Source of the DNA: Oscillospiraceae bacterium
GTDB lineage: Bacteria > Bacillota > Clostridia > Oscillospirales > Acutalibacteraceae
Direction of reading: 5' to 3'
Assembly (NCBI GenBank): GCA_015065785.1
Contig: SVPR01000001.1
Coordinates: 62,001-126,000 of the forward strand
DNA: 64,000 nucleotides
Part shown: positions 1-8,036 of the stretch, in pieces
How the letters are laid out: each line of letters begins with the position of its first letter
Position numbering within the stretch: the first letter of the stretch is position 1
Notes under the pieces: model-generated
Databases searched by the model: none
Told to the model about the DNA's origin: nothing
The model's input: the letters and a program-made list of their open reading frames with translations, nothing else
Program-made: the position numbers and the translations under genes

Positions 1-1
1 T

Positions 2-1015
2 GATGAAACTGGTGCGGTTATTTCTTGCAGTGACCTCAGTAAAATCGGCGAGGTAAGAAACTTAAATATGGCTAGTATTTTTTCTTCAAATTCGCCTGTT
101 TCAACTGAAAATTGTACTTATCAGAGCTTTGGTACTCATGTTCATCCTGAATGTGCTGCATTTATTGAAGGAACTGATGAATTATCAAAAGGTTATCTTG
201 GTATGCTTTGCGTGTCACTTGCAAATATAAAGCAATACTATGACGAAAAGTATGACCGCAGTAATTTTGTTAAGAATATTATCCTCGATAACATTTTACC
301 GGGTGATATTTACCTTAAAGCAAGAGAGCTTCACTTTAATAACGAAGCATCAAGAGTAGTTATTCTTATCAGGCTTCTTGATAAAAGTGATGTATTTGTT
401 TACGATATTATTCAAAATCTCTTCCCTGACAAATCTAAGGATTTTGTTATTAATATCAGCGAAAGTGATATTGCACTTGTAAAAGAAGTTAAGAGTGATA
501 TTGACAGTAAGGATTTAGAAAAGCTTGCTCGCTCAATTTCTGATGCTCTTACTGCTGAATTCTGCACACATTCTCTTATCAGTATCGGTACAACAGTTGT
601 TGGTGTTAAAGAACTTGCTCGTTCATTCAAAGAAGCACAGGTGGCCCTTGAAGTAGGTAAGGTATTTGATACTGAAAGAAATATTGTAAGCTATGAGCAT
701 CTTGGTATTGCAAGACTTATTTACCAGCTTCCTACAACTCTTTGTGAAATGTTCTTGAAAGAGATTTTTAAAGTTGGTTCTATTGAAACTCTTGACCAGG
801 AAACTTTATTTACAATTCAAAGATTTTTCGAGAACAATCTTAATGTTTCTGAAACATCAAGAAAATTGTTCGTTCACAGAAATACTCTTGTTTACAGACT
901 TGAAAAAATTAAGAAGCTTACAGGACTTGATTTGCGCGAATTTGATGATGCTATTGTCTTTAAAGTTGCGCTTATGGTTAAAAAATATCTTGATGCAAAC
1001 CCTGTTAAGTATTAA
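2..1015 (+). CDS. PucR/CdaR-type helix-turn-helix regulator, 5' partial
   Basis: The reading frame is open to the left edge; the 22 codons before the first ATG (68) read DETGAVISCSDLSKIGE..., which resembles the N-terminal sensor region of sugar-diacid regulators (CdaR family). The gene therefore starts outside the window and the ATG at 68 is probably internal. The C-terminal part has a PucR-type helix-turn-helix: the stretch ETSRKLFVHRNTLVYRLEKI is the classic signature, about 45 residues before the end. The middle resembles a GGDEF-like/CdaR linker. Proteins of this family are cytoplasmic transcription factors, often of carbohydrate or purine catabolism genes. The target cannot be read from this window, since the next operon (ftsEX) is a division operon with its own promoter. 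Family call is firm, function is not. Confidence 0.85.
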   Translation, partial: DETGAVISCSDLSKIGEVRNLNMASIFSSNSPVSTENCTYQSFGTHVHPECAAFIEGTDELSKGYLGMLCVSLANIKQYYDEKYDRSNFVKNIILDNILPGDIYLKARELHFNNEASRVVILIRLLDKSDVFVYDIIQNLFPDKSKDFVINISESDIALVKEVKSDIDSKDLEKLARSISDALTAEFCTHSLISIGTTVVGVKELARSFKEAQVALEVGKVFDTERNIVSYEHLGIARLIYQLPTTLCEMFLKEIFKVGSIETLDQETLFTIQRFFENNLNVSETSRKLFVHRNTLVYRLEKIKKLTGLDLREFDDAIVFKVALMVKKYLDANPVKY

Positions 1016-1074
1016 TTTACATAGTACACAAAAAATATTCTTTTTTAGAATAAATTGTTAACAAAAAATAAAAA

Positions 1075-1124
1075 ATAGCACATTTTTATTACAAGGGGTT
1101 ACATTTTGTAATAAAATGTGCTAT
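1075..1124. repeat. Near-perfect 19-bp inverted repeat overlapping the ftsE promoter
   Basis: Left arm 1075-1094 and right arm 1106-1124 are reverse complements except for one extra T on the left; the loop is 11 nt. The right arm contains the promoter spacer and first bases of the -10 box. It could end the upstream regulator transcript or act as an operator. Confidence 0.7.
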
Positions 1125-1127
1125 AAT
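1099..1127 (+). promoter_or_regulatory. Sigma-A-type promoter for the ftsEX operon
   Basis: TTACAT (1099-1104), 17-nt spacer, TATAAT (1122-1127). It lies 85 nt before the ftsE start in the only sizeable gap upstream. Confidence 0.65.
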
Positions 1128-1212
1128 CATTTATGTTGTGTTTATTTGTAAGAGCACAGTGCTTATTTTGTGGTTTTTCCACACATATTAAACGGAAATT
1201 GGGTGTTGAAAT

Positions 1213-2106
1213 TTGATAGAATTCAGAAATGTTTCTAAGGTGTACGAGGATACACAAACAAAAGCACTTTCTGACCTTAATATTAAAATTGATAATGGCG
1301 AATTTGTTTTTGTTGTAGGTGCATCTGGTGCAGGTAAAAGTACATTTTTAAAATTAATGATGCGTGAAGAGGTGCCAACCTCCGGCTCTGTTCAAATCAA
1401 TGGCTACGAGCTTAACAATTTAAGAAAAAGAGAGATTCCTTATTTCAGAAGAACTCTCGGTATTGTTTTTCAGGACTTCCGTCTTATTCCTACAATGAAT
1501 GTTTATGATAACATTGCTTACGCTATGAGAGTTATAGGTTCAAGGGAGACAGAAATCCGTAAAAGAGTACCATATCTTTTAGGTCTTGTTGGTCTTAATT
1601 CAAAGGCTCGTTCATTCCCAAATCAGCTTTCTGGTGGTGAGCAACAGCGTGTTGCGCTCGCTCGTGCCTTAGCTAATAATGCAAGTATGATTATTGCCGA
1701 TGAGCCGACTGGTAATATTGACCCAAGAATGTCTTATGACATTGTTAATCTTCTTAATCATATTAACTCAGACGGTACAACTGTTATTATGGTTACTCAC
1801 GACTATCATCTTGTAAAAACTTTTAACCACAGAGTTATAACTATAAAAAACGGTAAGGTTGCTTCTGATTATCCTGATGCTTCTCACATTGATGTTGAGC
1901 CGTATCGTTTTGACACACCTGAGGATGAGGTTGGAACATACTATTCTGATGATACAACAGTAGATTTTGATTATCTTATGAAAACATACGGTGTTGAGAC
2001 CGTTGAAACCGGTAGTGATAATCCTTTTGTTGATATTCCTACTGAGCCAAAAAATTTCCATCCGACTGACTCTTATTCTGTATTCGGAGAGGAGGATGCT
2101 CAGTGA
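1213..2106 (+). CDS. ftsE: Cell-division ABC transporter ATP-binding protein FtsE
   Basis: ATPase partner of FtsX at the division site; the complex does not appear to transport a solute but drives cell-wall hydrolases on the outside. The protein has Walker A GASGAGKST (residues 36-44), the signature LSGGEQQ and Walker B IIADEPTGNID. The start is TTG at 1213, which places the usual N-terminus IEFRNVSKVY at the beginning. It overlaps ftsX by four bases (GTGA). At 297 aa it is about 70 residues longer than common FtsE (about 228 aa). The extra C-terminal part is rich in Asp/Glu/Thr/Tyr and matches no domain I recognise. Identity is firm because ftsX and an M23 peptidase follow in overlap. Confidence 0.95.
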   Translation: MIEFRNVSKVYEDTQTKALSDLNIKIDNGEFVFVVGASGAGKSTFLKLMMREEVPTSGSVQINGYELNNLRKREIPYFRRTLGIVFQDFRLIPTMNVYDNIAYAMRVIGSRETEIRKRVPYLLGLVGLNSKARSFPNQLSGGEQQRVALARALANNASMIIADEPTGNIDPRMSYDIVNLLNHINSDGTTVIMVTHDYHLVKTFNHRVITIKNGKVASDYPDASHIDVEPYRFDTPEDEVGTYYSDDTTVDFDYLMKTYGVETVETGSDNPFVDIPTEPKNFHPTDSYSVFGEEDAQ

Positions 2107-3017
2107 AAGGTATCAGATTAGGTTACTTGACAAGAGAGGGCTTTAAAAATATCTGGGTTAATCGCTTTCTCTCTATTGCTACAATTTTAGTTTTGGTTGC
2201 TTGTCTTATAATTGTTGGTACAGGCTCTCTTATATTCCTTAACATAAACTCTCTCCTCGATTTGATTGAGGGACAGAATGTTGTTATGGTTTATGTGCAG
2301 GATGAAGCGACAGAATATGAAACAGAATCGTTAGGGCTTCAGCTGGAGGGCATGAGCAACATAAGAAATGTTGAGTTTGTTCCTCGTGAAGTTGCTTTTG
2401 AAAATCAAAAGGAGCAATTTGGTGAAAATGCAGCACTTTTAGATGGGCTTTCACCTGAAATTCTTCCTGATGCATATAAGGTTACAGTTGACGACCTTTC
2501 AATGTTTGACAGCACAGTTGATAAAATTGAAAATTTAGAATCTGTTTTACAGGTTCGTGAAAACAGCGACCTCGCAAGTAAGGTTGAAACAATAAGAAAT
2601 GCCGTATCTTATATCAGTTTAGGTATTGTTGCAATTCTCTTCTTTGTTTCAATGTTCATTGTTTCAAATACAATCAGAATCACAATTTATAACAGAAGAC
2701 TCGAAATAAGCATTATGAAGGCTGTTGGTGCTACTAATTCGTTTATTCGTTGGCCATTCCTTGTTGAAGGTATGCTTTTAGGTATTATTTCGGCAGTTAT
2801 TTCGCTTGGCCTTGAATATTTAGTTTATTCAATAGCTCTTATCTGGTTCTCTGATATTATGGCAATTCTCGGTGGTTCACCTGTTGAATTCCTTGATTAT
2901 ATCTGGTTCTTCCTGGCTGTATTTGGATTTATAGGTGTAGTAATCGGTACAACCGGTAGCCTTATTTCACTTAATAAATATTTAAAGGAGCATAATAATG
3001 TTGTTGAAAATGACTAA
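2103..3017 (+). CDS. ftsX: Cell-division membrane protein FtsX
   Basis: Permease-like partner of FtsE. It has one N-terminal membrane helix (about residues 20-45), an extracellular domain (about 45-175), then three C-terminal helices, as expected for FtsX; 304 aa is the normal size. The start is GTG at 2103, overlapping the ftsE stop and preceded by GGAGAGGAGG inside the ftsE end. The outer loop is the usual docking site for a coiled-coil hydrolase or hydrolase activator, and the next gene encodes exactly such a protein. The last 20 bases overlap that gene, so the three are almost certainly translationally coupled. Confidence 0.95.
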   Translation: MKGIRLGYLTREGFKNIWVNRFLSIATILVLVACLIIVGTGSLIFLNINSLLDLIEGQNVVMVYVQDEATEYETESLGLQLEGMSNIRNVEFVPREVAFENQKEQFGENAALLDGLSPEILPDAYKVTVDDLSMFDSTVDKIENLESVLQVRENSDLASKVETIRNAVSYISLGIVAILFFVSMFIVSNTIRITIYNRRLEISIMKAVGATNSFIRWPFLVEGMLLGIISAVISLGLEYLVYSIALIWFSDIMAILGGSPVEFLDYIWFFLAVFGFIGVVIGTTGSLISLNKYLKEHNNVVEND

Positions 3018-4338
3018 AAGAAAGAGCAATAAAGTTATTTCATTAATAATTGCCATTGTTCTTGCATTCTCGTCAATTTCATTGTCTGTTTATGCGGTTA
3101 CTGACTCTGAAAAAGCAGAATATAATAAGAAAATTGAAGAAATCCGTGAGCAAATTGCGGAAAATAAAAAGAAAATTCAAGCACTTCGTGATGAAGCTGC
3201 TACTTATGATGATGAGATTGGTGGCTATCAGGATAAAATTGATGCGCTTCAATCACAAATTGACCTCTATAACCAGGAAATTGCTTTGATTGATGCTGAT
3301 ATCAAGGGTGTAGAGGATGAAATTACAGCTATCAAAAACGAAATCGAAGCACTTAACAAACAGGTTGAAAAACTCGATTTACAGGTAATTGAAATCCAAC
3401 AAGATATTGCGGACACTTACACTATCTTAGGTGAGAGAATTCGTGCAAGCTATATGTCCGGCTCTAATTCTTCATTAGAATATCTACTTACTTCTGATGA
3501 TTTCCAATATCAGTCTTATCTCGAAAGAATTGAACTTCTCGAAAGAATTTCAGAGCACGATAATTCGGTTATTGAAGATTTGGAAAGTGATATAGTCAGA
3601 CTTCAGGCAAAGGTTGAAGAAATTGAAGCAACTAAGCTTGAAAAGAATGAGAAAATTGAAGATTTAGATATTAAGGTTCTTGACCTTGAAGCAAAGAAGC
3701 AAGAGCAGGTTGAGGCTCGTCAGGTTATTCAGGATGCAGAAGATGAGATTCAGGCTGACTTAGATAAGGTAATGAGCGTTGTAAATAAGCTTAATGCTTC
3801 AAGTAAAGAATACGAAAAAGCAATTGAACGCGGTGAATCTGCAATTCTTGAGTATGAACACAAGCTTTCTGGTGAAAACAGTAGTTTTGGTAGTGGTACA
3901 ACAGGTAATATGATTTGGCCTCTTCCTTACAGCAACACTTGTGTTACTTCATCTTATAAGATGAGAACATTAAACGGTGTTACTAAGCAACATAATGGTA
4001 TTGATATATGCCGTGATGGCGTTGCTTCTTATGGCTCATCTATTGTTGCTGTTAAAGCAGGTAGAGTAACAACTGCTTATCATAGCGGTTACAATGGCGG
4101 ATTTGGTCTTTATGTTGTTGTTGACCACGGCGAAGGCGTTAAAACCTATTATGCACATATGTCACGCGTTACTGTTAATGTTGGTGATTATGTAACACAA
4201 GGTACAAAGCTCGGTGAAGTAGGAAACACAGGTTACTCTTTTGGTGCTCACTTGCATTTTGGTCTTATGATAAATGGTAGTTGGGTTAATCCTATGAATT
4301 ATCTTTCAAAACCTGCAAGACTTCCTATTTATGGTTAA
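2998..4338 (+). CDS. Secreted coiled-coil M23 peptidase, FtsEX partner (EnvC-like)
   Basis: 446 aa: a signal peptide (residues about 10-35, VISLIIAIVLAFSSISLSVYA), a long charged coiled coil (about 38-290), a Gly/Ser linker, and a C-terminal M23 (LytM) domain. The domain keeps the zinc ligands H-x-x-x-D (HNGID) and H-x-H (HLHF), so it should be catalytically active, unlike E. coli EnvC. The start ATG 2998 has AAAGGAG eight bases upstream and overlaps ftsX by 20 bases. In other Firmicutes FtsEX drives PcsB (CHAP) or CwlO (NlpC/P60); here the coupled hydrolase is M23 type. Inference: it cleaves peptidoglycan crosslinks during septation when FtsEX hydrolyses ATP. Confidence 0.92.
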   Translation: MLLKMTKRKSNKVISLIIAIVLAFSSISLSVYAVTDSEKAEYNKKIEEIREQIAENKKKIQALRDEAATYDDEIGGYQDKIDALQSQIDLYNQEIALIDADIKGVEDEITAIKNEIEALNKQVEKLDLQVIEIQQDIADTYTILGERIRASYMSGSNSSLEYLLTSDDFQYQSYLERIELLERISEHDNSVIEDLESDIVRLQAKVEEIEATKLEKNEKIEDLDIKVLDLEAKKQEQVEARQVIQDAEDEIQADLDKVMSVVNKLNASSKEYEKAIERGESAILEYEHKLSGENSSFGSGTTGNMIWPLPYSNTCVTSSYKMRTLNGVTKQHNGIDICRDGVASYGSSIVAVKAGRVTTAYHSGYNGGFGLYVVVDHGEGVKTYYAHMSRVTVNVGDYVTQGTKLGEVGNTGYSFGAHLHFGLMINGSWVNPMNYLSKPARLPIYG

Positions 4339-4355
4339 GTTGATTTAATATTTTG

Positions 4356-4393
4356 CTCCTCTTTTTCATATATTTTGAAAAAGGGGAGTTTTT
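4356..4393 (+). terminator. Rho-independent terminator whose 3' arm carries the next gene's ribosome site
   Basis: 13-bp stem (4356-4368 with 4376-4388, one G-T pair), 7-nt loop, then five T ending right at the ATG of the next gene. The right arm AAAAAGGGGAG is also the only Shine-Dalgarno for that ATG. Confidence 0.8.
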
Positions 4394-5095
4394 ATGATTA
4401 TTTTAAAACTGAATGAAGAAACACCTGTATCTAAAAAAGAGTCAAAGAGAAAATCGAAAAAACGCAAAGAACAGCTTTTTGATTATTCTCGTTCAGGTAT
4501 TGTTATTAACAATAAACCACATTTTGTGATTTCTGTTTCACAAAATACACTTGAAGATTTTGAGTTTCAAAAGCTCTTAAGTAAATATAAAGGCTCAATA
4601 GTCGCTTCACAGAATTTAGAAAACGAGCCAATACTCAACGAATTGCTGTTCGATTCAAAACCATTTAAGAAAAAAGCACTTTTTGAGAGCTTTAAATCAA
4701 CGGTATTCAGTAAGGCTTATATAAATTATCGGGTTTTAATCTGTGATTTTAATTTTTATTTAAGGTCAGAAATACCTGGCATTTTACCATTTGTTAAGAG
4801 TGTCACAATAGCAACTGAAAATGTGGAGGCTTCAGAAGTGTGGAAAACAGAATGCTTTCTTGAGTATGGTGTGAAACCTGATATTGTTCACAAGGATAGA
4901 ATCAGATATGACGCTTTTGATGTTGTGGCTGATTTTGAGACAATTGATGATAATAAGCTACAGGTAAATGTTTTGGGGGAAGAAGTTACTTTTTATCCGA
5001 GCTTCAAGTATTTAGAAATACCGGATGAATTGAAAATTTTAGAGAATTTTGAACTTAGCAATACTACAATCTGTGCTGCTTTTAAAAATTTTTGA
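4394..5095 (+). CDS. Unknown 233-aa cytoplasmic protein
   Basis: I do not recognise the family. The protein begins with a short strongly basic stretch (residues about 13-29, KKESKRKSKKRKEQ), has no signal peptide or membrane helix, and continues as a mixed alpha/beta sequence with many Phe, Lys and Glu residues. There are no cysteine pairs or catalytic motifs I can name; the segment IATENVEASEVWKTECFLEYG has the look of a Rossmann-type beta-alpha unit but this is weak. The start ATG 4394 has a strong AAGGGGAG that is buried in the terminator hairpin of the upstream operon, so expression may depend on a transcript that starts inside the hairpin or on hairpin opening. It lies between the FtsEX operon and another unknown gene on the same strand. 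Confidence 0.75.
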   Translation: MIILKLNEETPVSKKESKRKSKKRKEQLFDYSRSGIVINNKPHFVISVSQNTLEDFEFQKLLSKYKGSIVASQNLENEPILNELLFDSKPFKKKALFESFKSTVFSKAYINYRVLICDFNFYLRSEIPGILPFVKSVTIATENVEASEVWKTECFLEYGVKPDIVHKDRIRYDAFDVVADFETIDDNKLQVNVLGEEVTFYPSFKYLEIPDELKILENFELSNTTICAAFKNF

Positions 5096-5114
5096 TTTTA
5101 CATAGGTGTTATTA

Positions 5115-5142
5115 TTGACAAAAAATATCAATGTGTTAAAAT
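5115..5142 (+). promoter_or_regulatory. Sigma-A-type promoter for the 5169 gene
   Basis: TTGACA (5115-5120), 16-nt spacer, TAAAAT (5137-5142), 26 nt before the ATG. Confidence 0.7.
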
Positions 5143-5168
5143 TATAGAAAAAACAAAGGAACTAAAAA

Positions 5169-5741
5169 ATGTTGTTTAAAAAGAAGAAAAAAACTGAAAA
5201 TAACGGCTATTCATTTAAACCAAGAGATTATGACAGAGATGAGCGTATAGCACTTCAGAAAATTGTTTCGGGCACACCGGTAACAAGAAAGCTTTTACCT
5301 CAGGAAAAGCTTGTAAAGCTCACTTATAATTATGTTGCAAGAAATATCAGAATTGGTTCAACGGCTGCGCAGAATGTTAACACTACTAAATTTCCACAAG
5401 TGTTTTTTAAGTCATTAAACGATTTGATTGTTACAACAGAAAATCTTGTTAAAATTGAGCCGTATTGGCGTTTTGATGGTAGAAAACCTACCGAACAGCT
5501 TGAAGATTTGAAAACCCGTAAGGATGTAATAATTAAAGGATTTTTAAATGAAACATTCAAAGAATTAGTTGTGGATATGGATAAAAAATCCTCACCAGCA
5601 CAAAAACAAAAAATGTTTGATGATTACCAACAATCATTGCTCAATAATAAAGAAATTTTAGGCGACGAAAATTTTGAGTTTTTTAAGAAACTCTGTTTTG
5701 AACACTTAAATGTTGTAAATGATGAAGAAAAGAGTGAATAA
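5169..5741 (+). CDS. Unknown 190-aa protein
   Basis: No family recognised. It starts with a lysine-rich tail (KKKKKTE), then a mostly helical, charged sequence without signal peptide, membrane segments or cysteine motifs; the C-terminal third (from about residue 125) is rich in Lys, Gln, Asn and Glu. A good promoter lies just upstream and a clean terminator overlaps its stop codon, so it is a single-gene transcription unit. That organisation and the normal codon use argue that it is a real gene. The position, directly before the purine operon, gives no functional hint because the purine operon has its own promoter and riboswitch. Confidence 0.78.
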   Translation: MLFKKKKKTENNGYSFKPRDYDRDERIALQKIVSGTPVTRKLLPQEKLVKLTYNYVARNIRIGSTAAQNVNTTKFPQVFFKSLNDLIVTTENLVKIEPYWRFDGRKPTEQLEDLKTRKDVIIKGFLNETFKELVVDMDKKSSPAQKQKMFDDYQQSLLNNKEILGDENFEFFKKLCFEHLNVVNDEEKSE

Positions 5742-5756
5742 AATTCACTCTTTTTT
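5727..5756 (+). terminator. Terminator of the 5169 gene
   Basis: 12-bp perfect stem (5728-5739 with 5743-5754), 3-nt loop, T-rich tail. The stop codon lies in the loop. Confidence 0.85.
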
Positions 5757-5852
5757 GTTTTCTTTTTGCTCTGTAAAAATTTATTTGGCAAGGTGTACAA
5801 ATTTCGGGTGTTAATATTCTATTTTTCGTCATCTGTTTTCTTTAGTATTCTA

Positions 5853-5881
5853 TTGACTTTGAAGAGTTAAAATGTTAAAAT
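5853..5881 (+). promoter_or_regulatory. Promoter of the purine operon
   Basis: TTGACT (5853-5858), 17-nt spacer, TAAAAT (5876-5881). It starts a leader of roughly 185 nt that contains the ZTP riboswitch. Confidence 0.7.
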
Positions 5882-5913
5882 TTAAACATAGATTTTCTTG
5901 AAAAATTATGTCT

Positions 5914-6004
5914 GATTGTTACTGACGGAAAGGGGAAGCTAAAAACTCCCGAGTGGAGCACCACACGGAACTTTCAGGCTACATTGCCGACCGTCTGGGC
6001 ACAC
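5914..6004 (+). promoter_or_regulatory. ZTP riboswitch (pfl motif) upstream of purE
   Basis: The segment has the conserved 5' part ACTGACGGAA, a variable hairpin region, and the invariant 3' part TTGCCGACCGTCTGGGCA, which match ZTP riboswitches as known from Fusobacterium and others. The aptamer senses ZTP/AICAR (ZMP), which build up when 10-formyl-THF is short. The last bases (GGGC) are shared with the terminator stem that follows, the usual on-switch arrangement: ligand-bound RNA holds the GGGC in the aptamer and blocks termination. The target operon makes both AICAR-consuming enzymes and formate-THF ligase, as expected. Confidence 0.93.
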
Positions 6005-6037
6005 TTGTTTTCTGAACGAGTGCGCCTTTTTGTTTTT
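5998..6037 (+). terminator. Regulatory terminator of the ZTP riboswitch
   Basis: Stem 5998-6009 with 6015-6026 (one A-C mismatch, one wobble), 5-nt loop, then nine T in eleven bases. It overlaps the aptamer 3' end and stands before purE. Confidence 0.88.
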
Positions 6038-6070
6038 TAGAAAATAATTCTTTGAAAGGATGTTTATATT

Positions 6071-6565
6071 ATGAAAAAAGTTGCTATTATTATGGGTAGT
6101 GACAGCGACCTTCCAATTGCGGAAAAAGCAATTAACACATTAAAGGAATTTAACGCTCCTTTTGAGGTTCATGTGTTTTCTGCACACAGAACACCTGTAG
6201 AAGCAAAGGACTTCAGCGAAAACGCTAAAAAGAATGGTTTTGGTGCTATTATTGCTATTGCAGGTATGGCAGCACACCTTGCTGGTGCAATTGCTGCAAA
6301 TACTACTTTACCTGTAATTGGTATCCCTGTTAAATCTGCTAACTTAGGTGGTATGGAAGCTTTACTTTCAACTGTTCAGATGCCTTCGGGTATTCCGGTA
6401 GCAACTGTTGCTATTGATGGTGGTGTTAACGCTGCTCTTTTAGCACTTGAAATTTTAGCGGTAAGTGATGACGATTTAGCTGAAAAGCTTATTGAAAAAA
6501 GAAAGAATGATACAGCTAAAGTTTTAGAGAAAAACAAAGCGATTGAAGAAAAATTCAATAACTAA
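6071..6565 (+). CDS. purE: N5-carboxyaminoimidazole ribonucleotide mutase PurE (class I)
   Basis: Converts N5-CAIR to CAIR in purine synthesis. The 164-aa size and motifs are those of class I PurE: GSDSD at residues 9-13, SAHRTP with the catalytic His at 39, and AGMAAHL. Class I enzymes need PurK to make N5-CAIR; no purK is in the window, so it must lie elsewhere if present. It is the first gene of the ZTP-controlled operon, with GAAAGGATG upstream of the ATG and purF 14 nt downstream. Confidence 0.95.
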   Translation: MKKVAIIMGSDSDLPIAEKAINTLKEFNAPFEVHVFSAHRTPVEAKDFSENAKKNGFGAIIAIAGMAAHLAGAIAANTTLPVIGIPVKSANLGGMEALLSTVQMPSGIPVATVAIDGGVNAALLALEILAVSDDDLAEKLIEKRKNDTAKVLEKNKAIEEKFNN

Positions 6566-6579
6566 ACGGAGGAAATAAA

Positions 6580-8007
6580 ATGGGTGGCTTTTTTGGCGTT
6601 GTATCAGAAAACGACGCAGTACTCGATGTCTTTTTCGGAACTGACTACCATTCACATTTAGGCACACGCCGTGCTGGTATGGCAGCAGTGAATTCTGAAA
6701 TTGGGCTTCAGAGAAAAATTCATAAAATTGAAAATTCACCATTCAGAACAAAGTTTGAAAATATTTTAAATGATATGAGTGGTAATGCTTCGATTGGATG
6801 TATCAGTGATTCGGACCCTCAACCACTTGTTATTTGTTCTAAATTAGGTAACTATGCAATTTGTATGGTTGGTGTTATAAATAATAGTGACGCTCTTGTA
6901 AAAGAGTATTTTTCATCTAGTGGTGGTCATTTCAGCGGGATGACAGGCGGTAAGATTAACTCCTGTGAATTAGTCGCTGCAATGATAAATCAAAAAAATA
7001 GTTTCTGCGAGGGTATTAAATTCGCACAAGATGTAATCGAAGGGTCAGCTTCAATTCTTATTCTTACAGAGTCAGGCAAATTGATTGCTGCGAGAGATAA
7101 AGTGGGCAGAATTCCTGTTGTTCTTGGTAAGCGTGACGATGGCTTTTGCGTATCTTTTGAAGATTTTGCATTTAAAAAACTCGCCTATGAATATTACAGA
7201 GAGTTAGGTCCCGGAGAAATTGTTGAAATAACAAGCAAAGCAGTTAATGTTTTGTCTGAGCCAAGAGAAAAAATGAAAATCTGTGCATTTCTCTGGTCAT
7301 ATTACGGTTATTCAACATCTTGCTATGAAGGCAAAAATGTTGAAGCTATGAGATATGAAAATGGTAAAATTATTGCACAGGCAGATAAAGAAAAAGGTGT
7401 AGCTCAGGATATAGATTATGTCGGTGGCGTTCCTGATTCAGGCACTCCTCACGCTATTGGTTATGCAAATGAAAGTGCTATTCCTTTCGCGAGACCGTTT
7501 ATTAAATACACTCCAACATGGCCAAGAAGCTTTATGCCATCTAACCAGAGAGAGCGTAATATGGTAGCAAAGATGAAGCAGATTCCGGTTCACGAGCTTA
7601 TTCAGGACAAAAAGCTTCTCTTTGTTGATGATAGTATTGTAAGAGGAACTCAGCTTCGTGAAACTGTTGAATTCCTTTACGAGAATGGTGCAAAAGAAGT
7701 TCATATGCGCTCAGCTTGTCCGCCAATTATGTATGGCTGTAAATATCTTAACTTCTCAAGAGCAAATTCAGATATGGAGCTTATTACAAGAAGCACTATT
7801 TATGAGCTTGAGGGTGAAGAAGGCTTCAAGCATTTAGAAGAATACAGTGACGCTTCAACAGAACGCGGTGCAAAAATGAGAAAAGCAATTTGCGAAAAGC
7901 TTCACTTTGCTTCTCTTGAATTCCAGTCATTAGACGGAATTGTTAAAGCAATTGGTCTTCCGGCAGACAGAGTGTGTACTTACTGCTGGAGCGGTAAAGA
8001 AGATTAA
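6580..8007 (+). CDS. purF: PurF-type amidophosphoribosyltransferase with degenerate glutaminase domain
   Basis: The C-terminal phosphoribosyltransferase half is intact: the PRPP loop VDDSIVRGT (residues 349-357) and four Cys placed like the Fe-S ligands of Bacillus PurF (C235, C387, C466, C469). The N-terminal Ntn-glutaminase half is recognisable but broken. The protein starts MGGFFGV, with Gly where the nucleophile Cys stands (CGVFGI); GHVRY is replaced by GCISD (73-77), HNG is absent, and SDTE is replaced by NSCE (127-130). It should thus not use glutamine by the known mechanism; it may use free ammonia or a partner. Position between purE and purM supports a PurF role, but a paralogue with another job is possible. 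The start ATG 6580 has GGAGG at a good distance. Confidence 0.85.
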   Translation: MGGFFGVVSENDAVLDVFFGTDYHSHLGTRRAGMAAVNSEIGLQRKIHKIENSPFRTKFENILNDMSGNASIGCISDSDPQPLVICSKLGNYAICMVGVINNSDALVKEYFSSSGGHFSGMTGGKINSCELVAAMINQKNSFCEGIKFAQDVIEGSASILILTESGKLIAARDKVGRIPVVLGKRDDGFCVSFEDFAFKKLAYEYYRELGPGEIVEITSKAVNVLSEPREKMKICAFLWSYYGYSTSCYEGKNVEAMRYENGKIIAQADKEKGVAQDIDYVGGVPDSGTPHAIGYANESAIPFARPFIKYTPTWPRSFMPSNQRERNMVAKMKQIPVHELIQDKKLLFVDDSIVRGTQLRETVEFLYENGAKEVHMRSACPPIMYGCKYLNFSRANSDMELITRSTIYELEGEEGFKHLEEYSDASTERGAKMRKAICEKLHFASLEFQSLDGIVKAIGLPADRVCTYCWSGKED

Positions 8008-8036
8008 ATAAAATTACTTTGAAGGAGAAAGAAATT

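Noticed and set aside
1053-1062. TTGTTAACAA as a Rex site upstream of ftsE
   Set aside because: Only 10 bp without the spaced second half; too short for a Rex operator.
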